Assembly (NCBI RefSeq): GCF_015670745.1
Contig: NZ_JADPCH010000005.1
Location: 1-54,574, forward strand
DNA from: Collinsella aerofaciens
GTDB lineage: Bacteria > Actinomycetota > Coriobacteriia > Coriobacteriales > Coriobacteriaceae
Length of the DNA stretch: 54,574 bases
Direction: 5' to 3'
The notes under the pieces were generated by a model. It was not told where the DNA came from. It was given only the letters and a program-made list of their open reading frames with translations, and ran no database searches. The translations under genes and the position numbers were made by a program. Below are positions 8,507 to 16,377 of the stretch, one piece after another. Within the stretch, counting starts at the first letter, position 1. Each line of letters opens with the position of its first letter.

Positions 8507-10186
8507 CTAGTCGCGCGTCAGCTTACGGTGAATACGATGCGGCTGGGCTGCGTCCTCGCCCAGGCGCTCGATGCGGTTGGCCTGATAGGCCTCGAAGTTG
8601 CCCTCGAACCAATACCAGTTGCCCGGATTCTCGTCGGTGCCCTCCCACGCCAGAATGTGCGTGGCGACGCGGTCCAGGAACATACGGTCGTGGCTAATGA
8701 CCACCGAGCAGCCCGGGAACTCGAGCAGCGCCGCTTCGAGTGAGGACAGCGTCTCGACGTCGAGGTCGTTCGTAGGCTCGTCGAGGAGCAGCAGGTTGCC
8801 GCCCTGCTTGAGCGTAAGCGCCAGGTTCAGACGGTTGCGCTCGCCACCGGAGAGTACGCCGGCGCGCTTCTGCTGGTCCTGGCCCTTAAAGCCAAAGCTC
8901 GCCACATAAGCGCGGCTCGGAACCTCGGTCTCGCCGACCATCATGTGGTCCAGACCGTCCGAGACGACCTCCCATAGGTTCTTATCGGGGTCGATGCCGG
9001 AACGGTTCTGGTCGACGTAAGAAATCTTGACGGTCTCGCCCACCTCGAGCTCGCCCGAAGTCAGCGGCTCCAGACCCACAATCGTCTTGAACAGCGTGGT
9101 CTTACCGACACCGTTGGGGCCGATGACGCCCACGATGCCGTTGCGCGGCAGGGTGAACGAAAGGTCGTCGATGAGCACACGGCCATCGAATTCCTTGTGC
9201 AGATGATGAGCCTCAAGTACCTTGTTGCCCAGACGCGGGCCCACAGGGATGCGGATGTCGGTCCAGTCGAGCTTCTGGCTTGCGCGGGCCTCGGCCTCCA
9301 TCTCCTCGTAGCGAGCCAGACGGGCCTTGTTCTTGGCCTGGCGGGCCTTGGGCGAGCTGCGCACCCACTCGAGCTCGGCCTCCATGCGCTTGGCGAGTTT
9401 GGCATCGCGGTTACCCTGAGCCTCGATACGTGCGGCCTTGGTCTCCAGATACGTAGAGTAGTTGCCCTTGTAGGGATAAAGGTGACCGCGGTCGACCTCG
9501 CAGATCCACTCGGCAACGTTATCCAGGAAGTAGCGATCATGCGTAACGGCAAGCACCGCGCCTTGATAGTTGTGCAGGAAATGCTCGAGCCACAGGATCG
9601 ACTCGGCGTCCAGGTGGTTCGTGGGCTCGTCGAGCAGCAGCAGGTCGGGAGCCTCGAGCAGCAGCTTGCACAGGGCCACGCGGCGGCGCTCGCCGCCGGA
9701 AAGCACGTTGACCGGCATGTCAGAATCGGGCAGCTGCAGGGCGTCCATGGCCTGACCGAGCTTGGAATCGATATCCCAGCCGTCGGCGGCATCGATCTCG
9801 TCCTGGAGCTTGCCCATCTCGGCCATGAGTGCGTCCATGTCGCAATCCGGGTCGCACATCTCCTCGCCGATCTTGTTGAAGCGATCGACCTTGGCGATCA
9901 TGTCGCCAAATGCCATGCGCACGTTCTCGATGACGGTCTTATCGTCATCGAGCGGCGGCTCCTGCTGCAGGATGCCCACGGTGTAGCCGGGGGTGAGCCT
10001 GGCATCGCCGTTGGAGACCTCCTCGATGCCGGCCATAATCTTGAGTAGGGTCGACTTGCCCATACCGTTGGGGCCCACGACGCCGATCTTGGCACCGGGG
10101 TAGAAGCTCAGGGTCACGTCGTCAAGGATTACCTTGTCGCCATGGGCCTTGCGAGCCTGATACATCTGGTAGATAAACTCCGCCAT
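8507..10186 (-). CDS. ettA: Energy-dependent translational throttle protein EttA (ABC-F)
   Basis: Soluble ABC-F ATPase of 559 residues, close to the E. coli EttA length, which binds the ribosomal E site and gates the first elongation steps according to ATP/ADP. There are two ABC domains. The first has Walker A GPNGMGKST (38-46) and signature LSGGERRRVALCK. The second has GPNGVGKTT and LSGGERNRLNLALTLK. Both have LLLLDEPTN Walker B motifs. The linker between them carries the EttA-like arm (RHLYPYKGNYSTYLETKAAR region). No transmembrane segment is present. The start ATG lies at 10186, with pyrimidine-rich sequence upstream on the plus strand (AGGATAAAA on the minus). The stop is TAG. Confidence 0.93.
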   Translation of the reverse strand: MAEFIYQMYQARKAHGDKVILDDVTLSFYPGAKIGVVGPNGMGKSTLLKIMAGIEEVSNGDARLTPGYTVGILQQEPPLDDDKTVIENVRMAFGDMIAKVDRFNKIGEEMCDPDCDMDALMAEMGKLQDEIDAADGWDIDSKLGQAMDALQLPDSDMPVNVLSGGERRRVALCKLLLEAPDLLLLDEPTNHLDAESILWLEHFLHNYQGAVLAVTHDRYFLDNVAEWICEVDRGHLYPYKGNYSTYLETKAARIEAQGNRDAKLAKRMEAELEWVRSSPKARQAKNKARLARYEEMEAEARASQKLDWTDIRIPVGPRLGNKVLEAHHLHKEFDGRVLIDDLSFTLPRNGIVGVIGPNGVGKTTLFKTIVGLEPLTSGELEVGETVKISYVDQNRSGIDPDKNLWEVVSDGLDHMMVGETEVPSRAYVASFGFKGQDQQKRAGVLSGGERNRLNLALTLKQGGNLLLLDEPTNDLDVETLSSLEAALLEFPGCSVVISHDRMFLDRVATHILAWEGTDENPGNWYWFEGNFEAYQANRIERLGEDAAQPHRIHRKLTRD

Positions 10187-10276
10187 TTGCCTGTTTTATC
10201 CTTTCTACCTGCTGTTTCCCTATTCTTGTTTCGCTTTAGTGGAAACGAAATAAAAAACCAGCTCTGAAACGTAACG

Positions 10277-10305
10277 AAAAAGGGGCATGGTTGCCCACAC
10301 CCCCT
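10277..10305 (-). terminator. Terminator after sdpI
   Basis: On the minus strand AGGGG..CCCCT with an inner GG/CC pair is followed by TTTTT. It closes the sdpR-sdpI unit. Confidence 0.65.
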
Positions 10306-10369
10306 AATACTACCTGGGAAAAGTCCCCCGGAACATACTATGAACTGCGTACGCTAGTTTTCCGCAACC

Positions 10370-11074
10370 TTAACGAGCGGCTCGCTGCGATTTGCGCCAC
10401 AACAGATACGAGTAGACGTAAACGGCTCCAACCGAACCAAACGCCAGAGCCGCAATCACCGCGGCGACGACTTCACTCGAAAGCACGCTGCCTGCCACGC
10501 CCATCACAATCAGGCCAATACCCAGCACCATAAAGCAGGCGCCGCCAAAACGCTGCGTACGGCGCCAGTTCTCGGGATCGGCAAGCGCCCAGGGTGTCTT
10601 GATACCGAGCGTATAGTTCTGCTTCACACGCGGCAAGTAGTTGCCTACGCCGATGAACAGCAAACCGACAACACCGGAAATCAGCACGTTAACCGAACCG
10701 ACCGCCGGCACTACGCCCCAGACCGTAAGCTCTCCCAGCCAGCTTATGGCGCACATGAACAAGGTGAAGGCGATTACGAAGCCCTGGTAGAACTTGCCCG
10801 AGGTTCGATATGCCTCACCTTTGGGGTCGATGCGCGGCACCATGCAGAACATTGCGAGAAGCGCCAGAGGAAGCACGCCGAGCGCGGAGGCCATCCAACT
10901 AGGACCCCAACCGTCGACGGCGCCGTTCGCGCCCCAGTGCGTGGGAATCTGTGCAGGCAGGCTCGGCATCACCATGAGGTGCGCTACAACATTAATAGCG
11001 CAGACCACAACAAGCATGGCCCACACGCGCGACGATACCCCCGTGGCGTGAATGCCCTTGTTTTCGTTATTCAT
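10370..11074 (-). CDS. sdpI: SdpI-family membrane protein (DUF1648/SdpI)
   Basis: Polytopic membrane protein of 234 residues with about six to seven hydrophobic segments. The first segment is followed by PSLPAQIPTHWGANGAVDGWG, the DUF1648 signature (PxxIPTHWxxxGxxDG). The C-terminal half has the SdpI-type YTLGIKTPWALADPENWRRTQRFGG. In Bacillus, SdpI gives immunity to the SdpC toxin and sequesters the repressor SdpR at the membrane. Here it overlaps the ArsR-type gene by eight bases, so the two are translationally coupled. The start at 11074 uses GGAAGGTG inside the upstream gene. No SdpC toxin gene is near, so the ligand is unknown. The stop is TAA. Confidence 0.88.
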   Translation of the reverse strand: MNNENKGIHATGVSSRVWAMLVVVCAINVVAHLMVMPSLPAQIPTHWGANGAVDGWGPSWMASALGVLPLALLAMFCMVPRIDPKGEAYRTSGKFYQGFVIAFTLFMCAISWLGELTVWGVVPAVGSVNVLISGVVGLLFIGVGNYLPRVKQNYTLGIKTPWALADPENWRRTQRFGGACFMVLGIGLIVMGVAGSVLSSEVVAAVIAALAFGSVGAVYVYSYLLWRKSQRAAR

Positions 11075-11345
11075 CCTTATCACCTTCCGTGTTTGTAAAG
11101 CCCATAAACCAACCGATCAAGTCCTGCATGACGGTGGTGTTTAAGCTGTAAACGATGTTTTGGCCATGACGTTCGTCGGTCACCAACCCGGCGTTTTTGA
11201 GCGTCGCCAAGTGATGGCTCAGCGACGGCTTACTGATATCGAAATGCTCGGCAAGCTCCCCCGCCGTGCAATTGCCCTCGCGCAGCAACTCCAAAATGCG
11301 CCGTCGCGTTGGATCGGCAAGCGCCTTAAAACCCTCTCCCGGCAT
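11067..11345 (-). CDS. sdpR: ArsR-family autorepressor, SdpR-like
   Basis: Winged-helix DNA-binding protein of 92 residues: FKALADPTRRRILELLREG, then the recognition helix in FDISKPSLSHHLATLKNAGLV. No cysteine metal-site motif (CVC) is present in the usual ArsR position, which fits the SdpR subgroup instead of metal sensors. The ATG at 11345 is chosen for its AGGAGG six bases upstream; an in-frame ATG 18 bases earlier lacks a site. It leads a two-gene unit with the SdpI gene, and its promoter carries a matching inverted repeat. By analogy it represses its own operon until SdpI draws it to the membrane. Confidence 0.9.
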   Translation of the reverse strand: MPGEGFKALADPTRRRILELLREGNCTAGELAEHFDISKPSLSHHLATLKNAGLVTDERHGQNIVYSLNTTVMQDLIGWFMGFTNTEGDKDE

Positions 11346-11379
11346 AAGACCTCCTCTCATCATCTCTCATGACGTGCAC

Positions 11380-11417
11380 ACTATACTCAATATTTAGATG
11401 TTTGTCTAACTATCTAA
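11380..11417 (-). promoter_or_regulatory. sdpRI promoter and operator
   Basis: On the minus strand the -35 is TTAGAC (11409-11404) and the -10 is TATAGT (11385-11380), 18 bases apart. An inverted repeat TTAGAT-N12-ATCTAA at 11394-11417 covers the -35, the classic layout for an ArsR-type autorepressor. Confidence 0.75.
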
Positions 11418-11474
11418 TCGCAATGCTTCAAACCACATCAAAGCAAACGCCATCGCAACCTATGGGCGATTACC

Positions 11475-11480
11475 TATAAT
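11475..11480 (+). promoter_or_regulatory. Probable -10 element for tcdA
   Basis: A perfect TATAAT lies 44 bases before the tcdA start. The -35 is weak (TCGCAA, 16 bases upstream). Confidence 0.5.
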
Positions 11481-11523
11481 GGCGATAGCTAAAACACGAC
11501 CGACTCCCCATCGGAGGATATCT

Positions 11524-12321
11524 ATGACCGAAACCGCAGCCGCAACTCCCAACGAGACACGCGACACCAAGCTCGAGATCATCATGGGCCGTGAGGCACT
11601 CGATAAGCTCGCCAACGCCACGGTGCTGATGCTCGGCTGCGGAGGTGTGGGCTCCAACTGCTGCGAGGCACTCGCCCGCGGCGGCATCGGACATTTCGTC
11701 ATTCTGGATAAGGACGTCGTCGCGCCCAGCAATATCAACCGTCAGGCCATCGCCTTTCACAGCACCGTCGGCAAGCGCAAGGTTGACGTCATGGAGGCTA
11801 TGATTCACGACATCAACCCTACCGCTACCGTCATCAAACGCACCGAATACCTGCTGAGCGACAACATCGATGATTTCTTCGCGAGCGTTTTGGAGCAGAC
11901 GGAAGGCAAGATCGACTACGTCGTCGACGCCATCGACACCATCTCGGCCAAGCTCACCATTGCCAAATATGCTCAGGGCCACGACATTCGTTTGGTTAGC
12001 TCCATGGGCGGGGCCAACAAGCTCCATCCCGAGTGCCTCCGCTTTGCCGACATTTTCGATACGGTACGCGACCCCATGAGCCGCATCATGCGCAAAGAGT
12101 GTAAGAAGCGCGGCATCAAGAGCCTGCACGTGCTGTTTAGCTGCGAGGAGTCGGTTAAGACCCAGCCCCGCGACCCTTCCAACATCCACGAGCGCACCGA
12201 GCTCGGAACAGCCAGCTTTATGCCCCCTATCATGGGCCAGATGATTGCCGGCGAGGTTATCCGCCAGATCAGCGGCCGCGGCACTGAGCGCGTACGCTCC
12301 GATGGCCAACGTCTGGACTAG
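11524..12321 (+). CDS. tcdA: tRNA threonylcarbamoyladenosine dehydratase (TcdA/CsdL)
   Basis: E1-like ThiF-superfamily enzyme that cyclises t6A37 of tRNAs to ct6A using ATP. In 265 residues it shows the nucleotide-binding motif LMLGCGGVGSNCCEALARGG, then the DKDVVAPSNINRQ strand and the DYVVDAIDTISAK segment. TELGTASFMPPIMGQMIAGE closes the fold, as in the YgdL family. CKKRGIKSLHVLFSCEES sits in the family position. The ATG at 11524 follows CGGAGGATATCT; the earlier ATG at 11479 overlaps the -10 element and is rejected. tatD follows 14 bases after the stop, so the two are probably co-transcribed. Confidence 0.92.
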   Translation: MTETAAATPNETRDTKLEIIMGREALDKLANATVLMLGCGGVGSNCCEALARGGIGHFVILDKDVVAPSNINRQAIAFHSTVGKRKVDVMEAMIHDINPTATVIKRTEYLLSDNIDDFFASVLEQTEGKIDYVVDAIDTISAKLTIAKYAQGHDIRLVSSMGGANKLHPECLRFADIFDTVRDPMSRIMRKECKKRGIKSLHVLFSCEESVKTQPRDPSNIHERTELGTASFMPPIMGQMIAGEVIRQISGRGTERVRSDGQRLD

Positions 12322-12335
12322 CGGAGCGCACCGAG

Positions 12336-13118
12336 ATGGAGCCCCGGTTATTTGATGCACACTGCCATCTTGATTTAATGGCTCACCCGGACGCCGTTGC
12401 CGATGAGGCGACGGCGCTGGGCTTGGGTCTATTTGACTGCGGCGTCAATCCGCGCGACTTTTCGGCCGCAAACGAGCGCGCCCGTCGCCTACCAGGCATC
12501 ATCGCTGGCGTTGGGCTCCACCCCTGGTGGCTCGCCGACGGCCGCTGCGGTCCTGCCGAAGTCGATCTGCTTTGCGAAGTTGCTGCCCAAGAGCGCTACA
12601 TCGGCGAGGTGGGACTCGACTTTTCCGCACGCTTTGCAGGAAGCGAGCCGCTACAAATACAGGCGCTTGACCGGCTCTGCGATGCACTCGTGCAGCATCC
12701 TCTTGTCGGGCGTGTGATATCAATTCACGCCGTTCGTTCGGCAGGAGCCGTACTGGACGTCCTCGAATCGCATGGACTACTCATCCCAAACTCCGACTCC
12801 CCCGCTATCATCTTCCACTGGTTTAGCGGTACTTCGGACGAACTCGTCCGCGCGCGTAATGCGGGCTGTTATTTTTCCGTGAACAAGCGGATGCTCGCCA
12901 CCAAGCGCGGTCGCGAATACGCCCGACAGATCCCACTCGATCGTTTACTGCTCGAGACCGATGCGCCGGCGGAGGCAAACACCGAAACAAGCGCACAGTC
13001 GCTTATCAGATCGCTCACATGGACCTCAGAACGCATCACCTCACTCAAAAACCGCGACGCAGAGTGCATCGAGTCGGCAGTTTTAGCAAATGCGCACTCT
13101 GTTTTTGACCTTCGCTAG
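12336..13118 (+). CDS. TatD-family metal-dependent hydrolase
   Basis: TIM-barrel metallohydrolase of 260 residues. Metal ligands are seen in FDAHCHLDL at the N-terminus, in GEVGLDFSAR (family glutamate), at the IIFHWFSGT histidine and in LLLETDAPA. Members act as 3'-5' DNA/RNA exonucleases or proofreading hydrolases. The spacing between conserved blocks is normal and no key residue is missing. It follows tcdA closely, and an AT-rich repeat element begins nine bases after its TAG stop. The exact member (TatD, YcfH, YjjV) cannot be assigned. Confidence 0.88.
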   Translation: MEPRLFDAHCHLDLMAHPDAVADEATALGLGLFDCGVNPRDFSAANERARRLPGIIAGVGLHPWWLADGRCGPAEVDLLCEVAAQERYIGEVGLDFSARFAGSEPLQIQALDRLCDALVQHPLVGRVISIHAVRSAGAVLDVLESHGLLIPNSDSPAIIFHWFSGTSDELVRARNAGCYFSVNKRMLATKRGREYARQIPLDRLLLETDAPAEANTETSAQSLIRSLTWTSERITSLKNRDAECIESAVLANAHSVFDLR

Positions 13119-13126
13119 CCCCGGTG

Positions 13127-13352
13127 GGCAAAAAATGCCAAATATGAGTACTGTTGCAAATCCAGTCACATTATTTTACGGCAAAATAGTGCCTTGATAA
13201 TGTACAGCTATCCATTATCAAGGCACTTTAAGGTGGTTAAAGTCATTTTTAGCAGGTTTTAATCACTCGCAGACACCCAACTAGGCCCTCAATAGCTTAA
13301 TTTCGCTGTTACTAAATTAGTGACAGTACTCATATTTAGCATTTTTTGTCCA
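13127..13352. repeat. AT-rich element bounded by 31-bp imperfect inverted repeats
   Basis: The left end GGGCAAAAAATGCCAAATAT continues to 13157; its complement at 13322-13352 matches at 27 of 31 positions. Inside is a second perfect stem, AGTGCCTTGATAATG with CATTATCAAGGCACT. The element is far richer in A/T than its surroundings and holds no gene. It resembles a MITE-like or structured repeat. No transposase is present. Confidence 0.7.
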
Positions 13353-13355
13353 TGG

Positions 13356-13390
13356 AGTCCCGGGGGGCGACAATTCGACTCCCCGGGACT
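13356..13390 (-). terminator. Terminator-like hairpin after the PfkB kinase gene
   Basis: AGTCCCGGGG pairs perfectly with CCCCGGGACT around a 15-base loop just past the kinase stop. There is no T run. Confidence 0.5.
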
Positions 13391-13396
13391 GCTCAC

Positions 13397-14260
13397 CTAT
13401 TCGGAAATCGGCACTCCATGGCCCCAGGAGCCTTCCATGCCGCATACGGTCGAAGCAAACCCCGCCGCAAAGTCGAGTGCACGCTCGATGGCCTCGGCAC
13501 CATCCTCGCCACGCTTGACGGAATCGAGATAACACATCAGGAACGAAGTCAGGAATGAGTCGCCCGCACCCATGGTGTCCTTCATATCCGTTACCGGCTT
13601 AGCCAGTTGGCGGTAATAACGATCGCCATCATAGGCAATGCAGCCCTCAGCGCCAGCCGTTGCCGATACGAAACGCGGACCTAGGCTCCTCACCCATGCC
13701 AGACGCTCGCGAATCTCATCCTCATTCGCGGCGTCTGCCGCGCTAAAGAACGCGAAGTCAACGTAGGGAGCAATCTGCTCGTAGTACTCGTCGGTCGAAT
13801 CGTCCGAGAAGTCAAACGAAACCGTGATGCCCGCGGCCTTCAACTTGGGAAGTTCACGCTCGGTAAAGCAATAGTTGCCCGAGTGGACTACGTCGAACTG
13901 CTTCACGTACGCAAGGTCAAAGCGATCGAGCACATAGCGCGCATCACCACGGATGCCGCCCTCATTGGAGCCAAGGAAAACACGGTCGCCGTTAACGACG
14001 GTCACGCGTGCCGCACCGTTCTCGCCGATGAGCTGCTTGCACTTGGCAAGCTCAACGTCCTCATCCTCAAGACTCGCAATCACATGCTCAGCAGCAGCGT
14101 CATTACCAAAGATGCCCATATACGCGGAGCGCGCGGCGCCGCACTTCTTGGCATACACGGCAAAGTTCACCGCATTGCCACCCGGATACATTGTGTGGAT
14201 ATGCTCGTAGCAGTCGACGACGTTGTCGCCAAACCCCAGTGCGCTCACGTTAAATGCCAT
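13397..14260 (-). CDS. PfkB-family sugar kinase, fructoselysine 6-kinase-like
   Basis: Ribokinase-family kinase of 287 residues. The N-terminus GFGDNVVDCYEHIHTMYPGG, then NAVNFAVYAKK, and the mid block ITVSFDFSDDSTDEYYEQI resemble FrlD, which phosphorylates fructoselysine at C6. The ATP site and catalytic Asp are in DTMGAGDSF. A FrlB deglycase is not next to it; two HAD phosphatases lie upstream on the same strand. AGAGAGGGG precedes the ATG. The exact sugar amine is inferred; a general fructosamine or ketose kinase is the alternative. Confidence 0.78.
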   Translation of the reverse strand: MAFNVSALGFGDNVVDCYEHIHTMYPGGNAVNFAVYAKKCGAARSAYMGIFGNDAAAEHVIASLEDEDVELAKCKQLIGENGAARVTVVNGDRVFLGSNEGGIRGDARYVLDRFDLAYVKQFDVVHSGNYCFTERELPKLKAAGITVSFDFSDDSTDEYYEQIAPYVDFAFFSAADAANEDEIRERLAWVRSLGPRFVSATAGAEGCIAYDGDRYYRQLAKPVTDMKDTMGAGDSFLTSFLMCYLDSVKRGEDGAEAIERALDFAAGFASTVCGMEGSWGHGVPISE

Positions 14261-14322
14261 GACGCCGCCCCTCTCTCTTATGCCAACGGAACCACTGTTG
14301 TGACAGCAGTACCGCCCAGAAT

Positions 14323-14982
14323 CTACGCGAGTTCCAGCAGCTCCGGCAGCTGGTCGATAATCTTGTCCGCGGCATCCTGGCTAAAGCCAAAGCGTTCCTC
14401 GCGCTTGGCAATGACCGTCAGGCCGGCTCGCTTACCCGCGGTAATGCCCGGAACGGAATCCTCAACGCAGCAGCAACGATTCGCGGGCAGCCCCAGCAGG
14501 TCCAGCGCATGCAGGTAGATGTCGGGCTCGGGTTTGCTCTCCTTAAACTGCTCGCCGCTCACCACATACTCAAAGGCATCAGACAGCCCGCATGCGTTGA
14601 GCACTTCCTCGATGCTAACCATGGGAGACGAGCTGGCAAGCGCCACGCGAACGCCACGGCGCGGCAGCTCTCGAATCGTATCCACGGCGCCTGGGTTAAT
14701 CAAAGCCTGATAGTCACGCGGACGCTTATGCGCCCACTCGTCCCAACGGGCCAACGCCTCCTCGCCAGTGAAGTGTCCCTTACCGGCGCGCTCAAACCAA
14801 TCGACCAGCATATGCAGGAAGAACTGATGCGAGGTACCGACCTGCCCATTCAACTCCTCTTGAGTCAGATTAAGCCCAAGCTCCTTGGCAAACGCGGCAG
14901 TCTCGCCCAGGTAGTAATACTCGGTATCGACAATGACGCCGTCCATGTCAAAGATAACGGCGTCGAACGGAAATGCGGACAT
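14323..14982 (-). CDS. HAD-superfamily phosphatase, beta-phosphoglucomutase-like
   Basis: HAD subfamily IA protein of 219 residues. Motif I is FDMDGVIVDTE near the N-terminus, with both aspartates. A helical cap follows. Motif II is ALASSSP, and motif IV is VEDSVPGITAGKRAGL, preceded by the conserved Lys in ESKPEPDIYL. It likely dephosphorylates or isomerises a sugar phosphate. The ATG at 14982 is chosen for GGGAGGG just upstream; a terminator-like hairpin ends 15 bases before it. It sits between a PfkB kinase gene and a Cof-type phosphatase gene on the same strand, suggesting sugar-phosphate metabolism. Confidence 0.85.
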   Translation of the reverse strand: MSAFPFDAVIFDMDGVIVDTEYYYLGETAAFAKELGLNLTQEELNGQVGTSHQFFLHMLVDWFERAGKGHFTGEEALARWDEWAHKRPRDYQALINPGAVDTIRELPRRGVRVALASSSPMVSIEEVLNACGLSDAFEYVVSGEQFKESKPEPDIYLHALDLLGLPANRCCCVEDSVPGITAGKRAGLTVIAKREERFGFSQDAADKIIDQLPELLELA

Positions 14983-14997
14983 GGTACCCTCCCTAAC

Positions 14998-15023
14998 AAA
15001 AGGGCGCCTGTAAGCAGGCGCCC
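14998..15023 (-). terminator. Intrinsic terminator just before a HAD phosphatase gene
   Basis: GGGCGCCTG-CTTA-CAGGCGCCC followed by TTTTG on the minus strand. It lies 22 bases after the upstream stop and 15 bases before the next start. Confidence 0.8.
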
Positions 15024-15045
15024 GAACCATGCATTATCGGCGATT

Positions 15046-15888
15046 CTAGCCCAGCAGCTTATCCAGCGCCACTGCAATACCATCTTCGTTGTTATTGGCG
15101 GTCACCATCTGGGCCACAGCCTTAACCTCATCGACGGCGTTGCCCATGGCAACACCGGTGCCGGCCCACTCAATCATGGACTTGTCGTTCTGGCCGTCGC
15201 CAAACGATACGACCTCACTGGCATCGATGCCGAGCTTGGGCAGGGCACCCTCGAGCGCACGGGCCTTGTCGATACCGGGCGCCGTGTACTCAAAGTACCA
15301 GTCGGCCGTAAACATGCCCGAAAGCGTCTGGGTAAAGGGCGCATACATCTCCTCGTAATGCGCCTGCAGGTAGGCCGGATCGCCTGCCGTCAGCAGCTTG
15401 TCTACGGGATAAGTGTCCACGACCTCATGCAAGCTCTCGACCTCGCGGATCTTAAGGTCGCAGGCATCGCGCTCGTATTTGACGATATTCTTCTGCGAGC
15501 CGTCCGGCAGTGTAATCATGCAGCGATACGAGTCCTCTACATGCAGGTCGCGCCCGAGCGAGATCATGGGGATCACATCATAGTTTTGCAGGTGATCAAT
15601 CAGACGGTGCAGTTCGTCAGCTGGCATGGCCTGGTCAAAAAGGACCTCATCGGTCTGAGCGTCGACAACATGCGCGCCATTGAAAGCGACTAGCAGACCG
15701 TCATGGTTTTGGAGGTCGAGCTCCTGTGCCAGAGCATGTAGCCCCCATGCGGGACGACCCGAAGCCAAGATGAGCTTAATGCCCGACTCCTGCGCCGCGA
15801 GCAGCTTTTCGCGCGTACGCGGGCTGATCACCTTCTGATCGTTGGTGAGCGTACCATCGATATCCATTGCGATGGCTTTAATTGCCAT
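15046..15888 (-). CDS. Cof-type HAD-IIB phosphatase
   Basis: Cytosolic phosphatase of 280 residues from the Cof/YidA group. Motif I is IAMDIDGTLTND at the N-terminus, motif II is LILASGRPAWG, and the C-terminal motif is VVSFGDGQNDKSMIEWAGTGVAMGNA. The large C2B cap lies between. Typical substrates are sugar phosphates, FMN or PLP. AAGGAGGCACAT before the ATG gives a confident start. A promoter is not clear in the long gap upstream. The stop is TAG. Confidence 0.88.
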   Translation of the reverse strand: MAIKAIAMDIDGTLTNDQKVISPRTREKLLAAQESGIKLILASGRPAWGLHALAQELDLQNHDGLLVAFNGAHVVDAQTDEVLFDQAMPADELHRLIDHLQNYDVIPMISLGRDLHVEDSYRCMITLPDGSQKNIVKYERDACDLKIREVESLHEVVDTYPVDKLLTAGDPAYLQAHYEEMYAPFTQTLSGMFTADWYFEYTAPGIDKARALEGALPKLGIDASEVVSFGDGQNDKSMIEWAGTGVAMGNAVDEVKAVAQMVTANNNEDGIAVALDKLLG

Positions 15889-16377
15889 ATGTGCCTCCTT
15901 GCATCGTTTTTATCGCGCACTATCTTATCCGAGCCGGGGCACGTTCGCACGGCGCGCGTATGACGGTTGCAAAACCACCCCATTTGAAACAAAGACAAAA
16001 AAGTACTTGCAAAGACGCGTTCCGACATATAAGTTGATAAAAGACCGCCGTTGCGGTTTTAAGTAGATCGAGCATATGAAGTTTGAGTTTTAGCGTGTAA
16101 GAGAAGGAAGATCGGCAAAGTACAACCCCAAACGCAATGACAACTTAATGAGGTAACTGCCACATGTGAGGCACCCAGGGCATTGCTGTCTCGATTTTGA
16201 GCACGATGCCTTCCGCCTTGCATGGGCCGTTCCATCCCGCCCCTGCAGCAACTGCCTCACGGGCTCATTGAAAACCGCATAGCACCCCAACGTCAGCACA
16301 TCACCCACGGCAAGCACATCACTCACGACAACCAACACATCAACAAACAGCACGAACATCAACCGATTGGAGAAGCT
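15889..16377. other. Intergenic region upstream of the orphan ClpP-TraG locus
   Basis: No protein gene is seen. A weak plus-strand promoter may lie at 16007-16033 (TTGCAA, 15 bases, TATAAG). Near 16036-16060 is a small GACCGC-GCGGTT hairpin. Tandem 18-bp repeats lie at 16296-16331 (listed separately). The region is less GC-rich than the genes around it. Confidence 0.5.
16296..16349 (+). repeat. Short tandem repeats in leader of the orphan gene
   Basis: GCACATCACCCACGGCAA (16296-16313) is followed directly by GCACATCACTCACGACAA (16314-16331), matching at 16 of 18 bases, then by a degenerate third unit. They could be binding sites or iterons, or just low-complexity DNA. Confidence 0.4.
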
